A DNA stretch of 7,258 nt from Spirochaetota bacterium (GTDB lineage: Bacteria; Spirochaetota; UBA4802; UBA5550): positions 1 through 7,258 of the forward strand of contig JAKJGD010000096.1 of the NCBI GenBank assembly GCA_022704585.1, in the 5' to 3' direction. Made by a program: the position numbers and the translations under genes. Below, piece by piece: positions 5,671-7,258 of the stretch (positions are counted from its first letter, which is position 1; each line of letters starts with the position of its first letter). The notes under the pieces are model-generated. The model was not told the DNA's origin. It was given only the letters and a program-made list of their open reading frames with translations, and made no database searches.

Positions 5671-6450
5671 ATGAGCGACAAATGCTATTATGAAGTGAAT
5701 GACCGGGGTGTAGCCCTGATGAAGATCAATAATCCGCCGATGAACGCGCTGGATGAGCCCACCATGCGGCAGCTGGAGAGCTCAATGAAAAAGCTCGCCG
5801 GGGACGGTTCCGTCAAGGTCGTCGTCATAACCGGCGAGGGTGCCACCTTTATCGTGGGTGCCGACGTCAACAAGGTCAGGGAAGTCGACACCCGGGAGAA
5901 GGGCGAGGCGCTCACCTCCGAGGCCCAGGGCATCATCAACCTAATAGAAAATTTAAGGAAGCCGGTTATCGCGGCGATCAACGGGCTCTGCCTGGGGGGC
6001 GGCACCGAGCTTGCCATGGCCTGCCACATGCGTTTTATCGGCGACCAGGCCCAGATGGGCCTGCCGGAGATACTGCTCGGCATCATGCCGGCGTTCGGCG
6101 GGACTCAGCGCGCGGCGCGCATCCTGGGGCCGGCGCGGGCGATGGAGATCATGCTCACCGGCAAGTTCCTGCCGGCGGCCGAATGCGATAGAATCGGCCT
6201 GGTAAACAGGGTGATCCCGCACGCGTCTTTGCTGGACGAAACCATGAAGTTTGCAAAGGAGCTTTCGTTCAAGGGGCAGCTCGCGGTCGGCGCCATCATG
6301 GAGGCGGTCCTGGCAGGAGGGAGCATGCCCCTGGCGGACGGGCTCAGGCTCGAAAGCAGGCTCTTCGGAGGGCTTGCGGAGAGCGAGGACAAGAAAGAGG
6401 GGATTGCTGCATTTTTAGAAAAGCGGAGGCCGAGTTTCAAGGGTAAATAG
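5671..6450 (+). CDS. Enoyl-CoA hydratase/isomerase (crotonase family)
   Basis: This 259-residue protein has normal crotonase length. It contains the family's oxyanion-hole segments, F-I-V-G-A-D-V (60-66) and N-G-L-C-L-G-G-G-T-E-L-A (104-115), and both catalytic glutamates of true enoyl-CoA hydratases: E113 (G-T-E-L-A) and E133 (L-P-E-I-L-L-G), followed by P-A-F-G-G-T-Q-R (140-147). Keeping both Glu residues favours hydration of a trans-2-enoyl-CoA to a 3-hydroxyacyl-CoA over a pure isomerase. The usual Asp after M-A-C is H119, a small departure. The start ATG 5671 follows a weak AGAGG (5658-5662). Only 25 bases separate it from the upstream terminator, so it is either expressed by read-through or from a promoter overlapping that region; I see no convincing one. 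The physiological substrate is not evident. Confidence 0.92.
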   Translation: MSDKCYYEVNDRGVALMKINNPPMNALDEPTMRQLESSMKKLAGDGSVKVVVITGEGATFIVGADVNKVREVDTREKGEALTSEAQGIINLIENLRKPVIAAINGLCLGGGTELAMACHMRFIGDQAQMGLPEILLGIMPAFGGTQRAARILGPARAMEIMLTGKFLPAAECDRIGLVNRVIPHASLLDETMKFAKELSFKGQLAVGAIMEAVLAGGSMPLADGLRLESRLFGGLAESEDKKEGIAAFLEKRRPSFKGK

Positions 6451-6462
6451 ATTTGTCCTGAC

Positions 6463-6552
6463 TCTGTCATTTCGAAGGAGCGAAGCGACTGAGAAATCTT
6501 TTCCGGAGCATGGGGAAAGATTCCTCACCCCTCCGGGATTCGGGTTGACAGA
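6463..6552. repeat. Degenerate palindromic dispersed-repeat-like element between the crotonase and ligase genes
   Basis: The left end TCTGTCATTTCGAAGGAG (6463-6480) is complementary, with differences, to CTCCGGGATTCGGGTTGACAGA (6531-6552). An inner pair GAGAAATCTTT (6491-6501) and AAAGATTCCTC (6516-6526) matches at 10 of 11 positions. The sequence resembles the GTCATTTCGA...GAGAAATCT palindromic repeats scattered between genes in many bacterial genomes (established observation from memory, not searched). The right half has diverged more than the left, so it looks like an old copy. The RNA could fold into a long imperfect hairpin that ends or protects the crotonase transcript. It fills most of this 143-base gap. 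Confidence 0.6.
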
Positions 6553-6570
6553 CAAAGCGAGCACCATAAT
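6545..6570 (+). promoter_or_regulatory. Weak candidate promoter for the acyl-CoA ligase gene
   Basis: A perfect TTGACA (6545-6550) is followed after 14 bases by CATAAT (6565-6570, five of six matches to TATAAT). It lies 23 bases before the ligase ATG. The 14-base spacing is shorter than the usual 16-18, so activity is doubtful. The TTGACA lies in the right end of the palindromic repeat. Confidence 0.25.
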
Positions 6571-6593
6571 ACAGACAAACGGGGGACGCAGAA

Positions 6594-7258
6594 ATGGATG
6601 GAACGGAAAGAACAGTAAACGACGTTTTTCGCAATCGCGTAAAAAAGTACGGAGACCGGGTCGCAATAGAGAAGAAGCTTCGCGGGAAATGGCAAAGCGC
6701 TACATGGAACGAGTACAATGAGCGCGCCTGCGCGACGGGGCTCGGCCTGTATTCCCTGGGCGTAAGGAAGGGGACCATGGTGGCCCTTCTGTCCGAGAAC
6801 CGGCTCGAATGGCTTTATGCCGACATGGGCACGCTGGGAATCGGGGGCGTCGTGATCCCCGTGTATCCCACGCTGGTTTCCGAGGAAATAGAATATATCC
6901 TCAACAATTCTGAATCCAAAGTAATCATACCTGAAAATAAAAACCAGATGAAAAAGGTTCTCGAGATAGCGAACAAGTGCCCCCATCTCGAGAAGATCGT
7001 CGTCATGGACGATGCCGACGCGGACAAGTCGAACCCGAAAGTCATGACCTTCACCGAGCTCATGGAGCTGGGAAGGAAAAAATACGCGGAAGACCCGGGA
7101 CTTTTCGATAAACTGTCAGCCGAGGTGACGCCGGACGACCTTGCTACCCTCGTGTACACATCGGGCACCACCGGCCTTCCGAAGGGCGCGATGATCACCC
7201 ACGGCAATATCTTCTGGGTCGTCCAGTCGCTTGACGCGATCAGGCCGCATTTCGCATC
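6594..7258 (+). CDS. Long-chain-type acyl-CoA synthetase (AMP-forming), N-terminal part (3' end outside window)
   Basis: The frame opens at ATG 6594, about 7 bases after GGGGGA (6581-6586), and runs past the window end with 221 complete codons. It is an ANL-superfamily adenylate-forming enzyme, which activates a carboxylate with ATP to an acyl-adenylate and then to acyl-CoA. Visible signatures: W-N-E-Y-N-E-R-A (38-45), the S-E-N-R-L-E-W region (67-73), V-I-P-V-Y-P-T (87-93) and the phosphate-binding A3 motif Y-T-S-G-T-T-G-L-P-K-G (188-198), followed by I-T-H-G-N (201-205). The wording around V-A-I-E-K-K and Y-P-T is typical of the FAA1/FadD15 long-chain group rather than acetyl-CoA synthetase. 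The linker and C-terminal catalytic Lys domain lie beyond the window. It fits the locus as the activating enzyme that feeds CoA esters to the crotonase and thiolase-like proteins. Chain-length preference cannot be read from this part. Confidence 0.92.
   Translation, partial: MDGTERTVNDVFRNRVKKYGDRVAIEKKLRGKWQSATWNEYNERACATGLGLYSLGVRKGTMVALLSENRLEWLYADMGTLGIGGVVIPVYPTLVSEEIEYILNNSESKVIIPENKNQMKKVLEIANKCPHLEKIVVMDDADADKSNPKVMTFTELMELGRKKYAEDPGLFDKLSAEVTPDDLATLVYTSGTTGLPKGAMITHGNIFWVVQSLDAIRPHFA

Noticed and set aside
1..7258. CRISPR array, tRNA, rRNA, insertion sequence or phage attachment site
   Set aside because: No regularly spaced direct repeats, tRNA-like cloverleaf, rRNA signature, transposase or integrase motif was seen on either strand.

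Overview
The window is a compact bacterial locus with every supported gene on the + strand. It has G+C-rich coding sequence, good Shine-Dalgarno sites and short gene spacing. It starts inside a PHP-domain metal-dependent hydrolase-like gene and ends inside an acyl-CoA synthetase gene. Between them lies a run of lipid/CoA-thioester genes. The set (Cys-less thiolase-fold proteins, DUF35 proteins, a beta-keto acid cleavage enzyme, a crotonase, an acyl-CoA ligase) fits an anaerobic or environmental Gram-negative-type bacterium such as a member of Desulfobacterota or Spirochaetota. That placement is inference from gene content and style; nothing in the window fixes the taxon.

Layout: (1) 2-484, C-terminal part of a PHP-domain protein. 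(2) 485-606, a 122-base gap with a perfect TATAAT and a possible 16-codon leader ORF that overlaps the next start. (3) 607-5601, a tightly packed probable operon. It holds thiolase-like protein A, thiolase-like protein B, a protein with two tandem SCP2 domains followed by a DUF35 zinc-ribbon/OB module, and one continuous frame joining a second DUF35 module to a full-length BKACE (DUF849) enzyme. The three junctions between these four genes are 12, 10 and 11 bases. (4) 5609-5645, a strong GC-rich hairpin followed by TTTT, a likely intrinsic terminator or attenuator. (5) 5671-6450, an enoyl-CoA hydratase/isomerase starting 25 bases after the hairpin. (6) 6451-6593, a 143-base gap filled mostly by a degenerate dispersed-repeat-like palindrome. 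(7) 6594-end, the N-terminal 221 codons of a FAA1/FadD-type acyl-CoA ligase.

Working model (inference): the ligase activates a carboxylic acid to a CoA ester. The crotonase hydrates an enoyl-CoA (no dehydrogenase lies in the window). One or two thiolase-fold/DUF35 complexes, both lacking the thiolase nucleophile at the expected position, then act on the product. A retro-aldol cleavage like that of the actinobacterial Ltp2-ChsH2(DUF35) steroid side-chain aldolase is one possibility. The tandem SCP2 domains could hold a hydrophobic acyl or sterol-like chain, and BKACE could exchange a beta-keto acid with acetyl-CoA to give acetoacetate plus a new acyl-CoA. The novelty is in the architecture: SCP2 is fused to DUF35 rather than to thiolase (as in eukaryotic SCP-x), DUF35 is fused in frame to BKACE, and two apparently nucleophile-less thiolases sit beside them.
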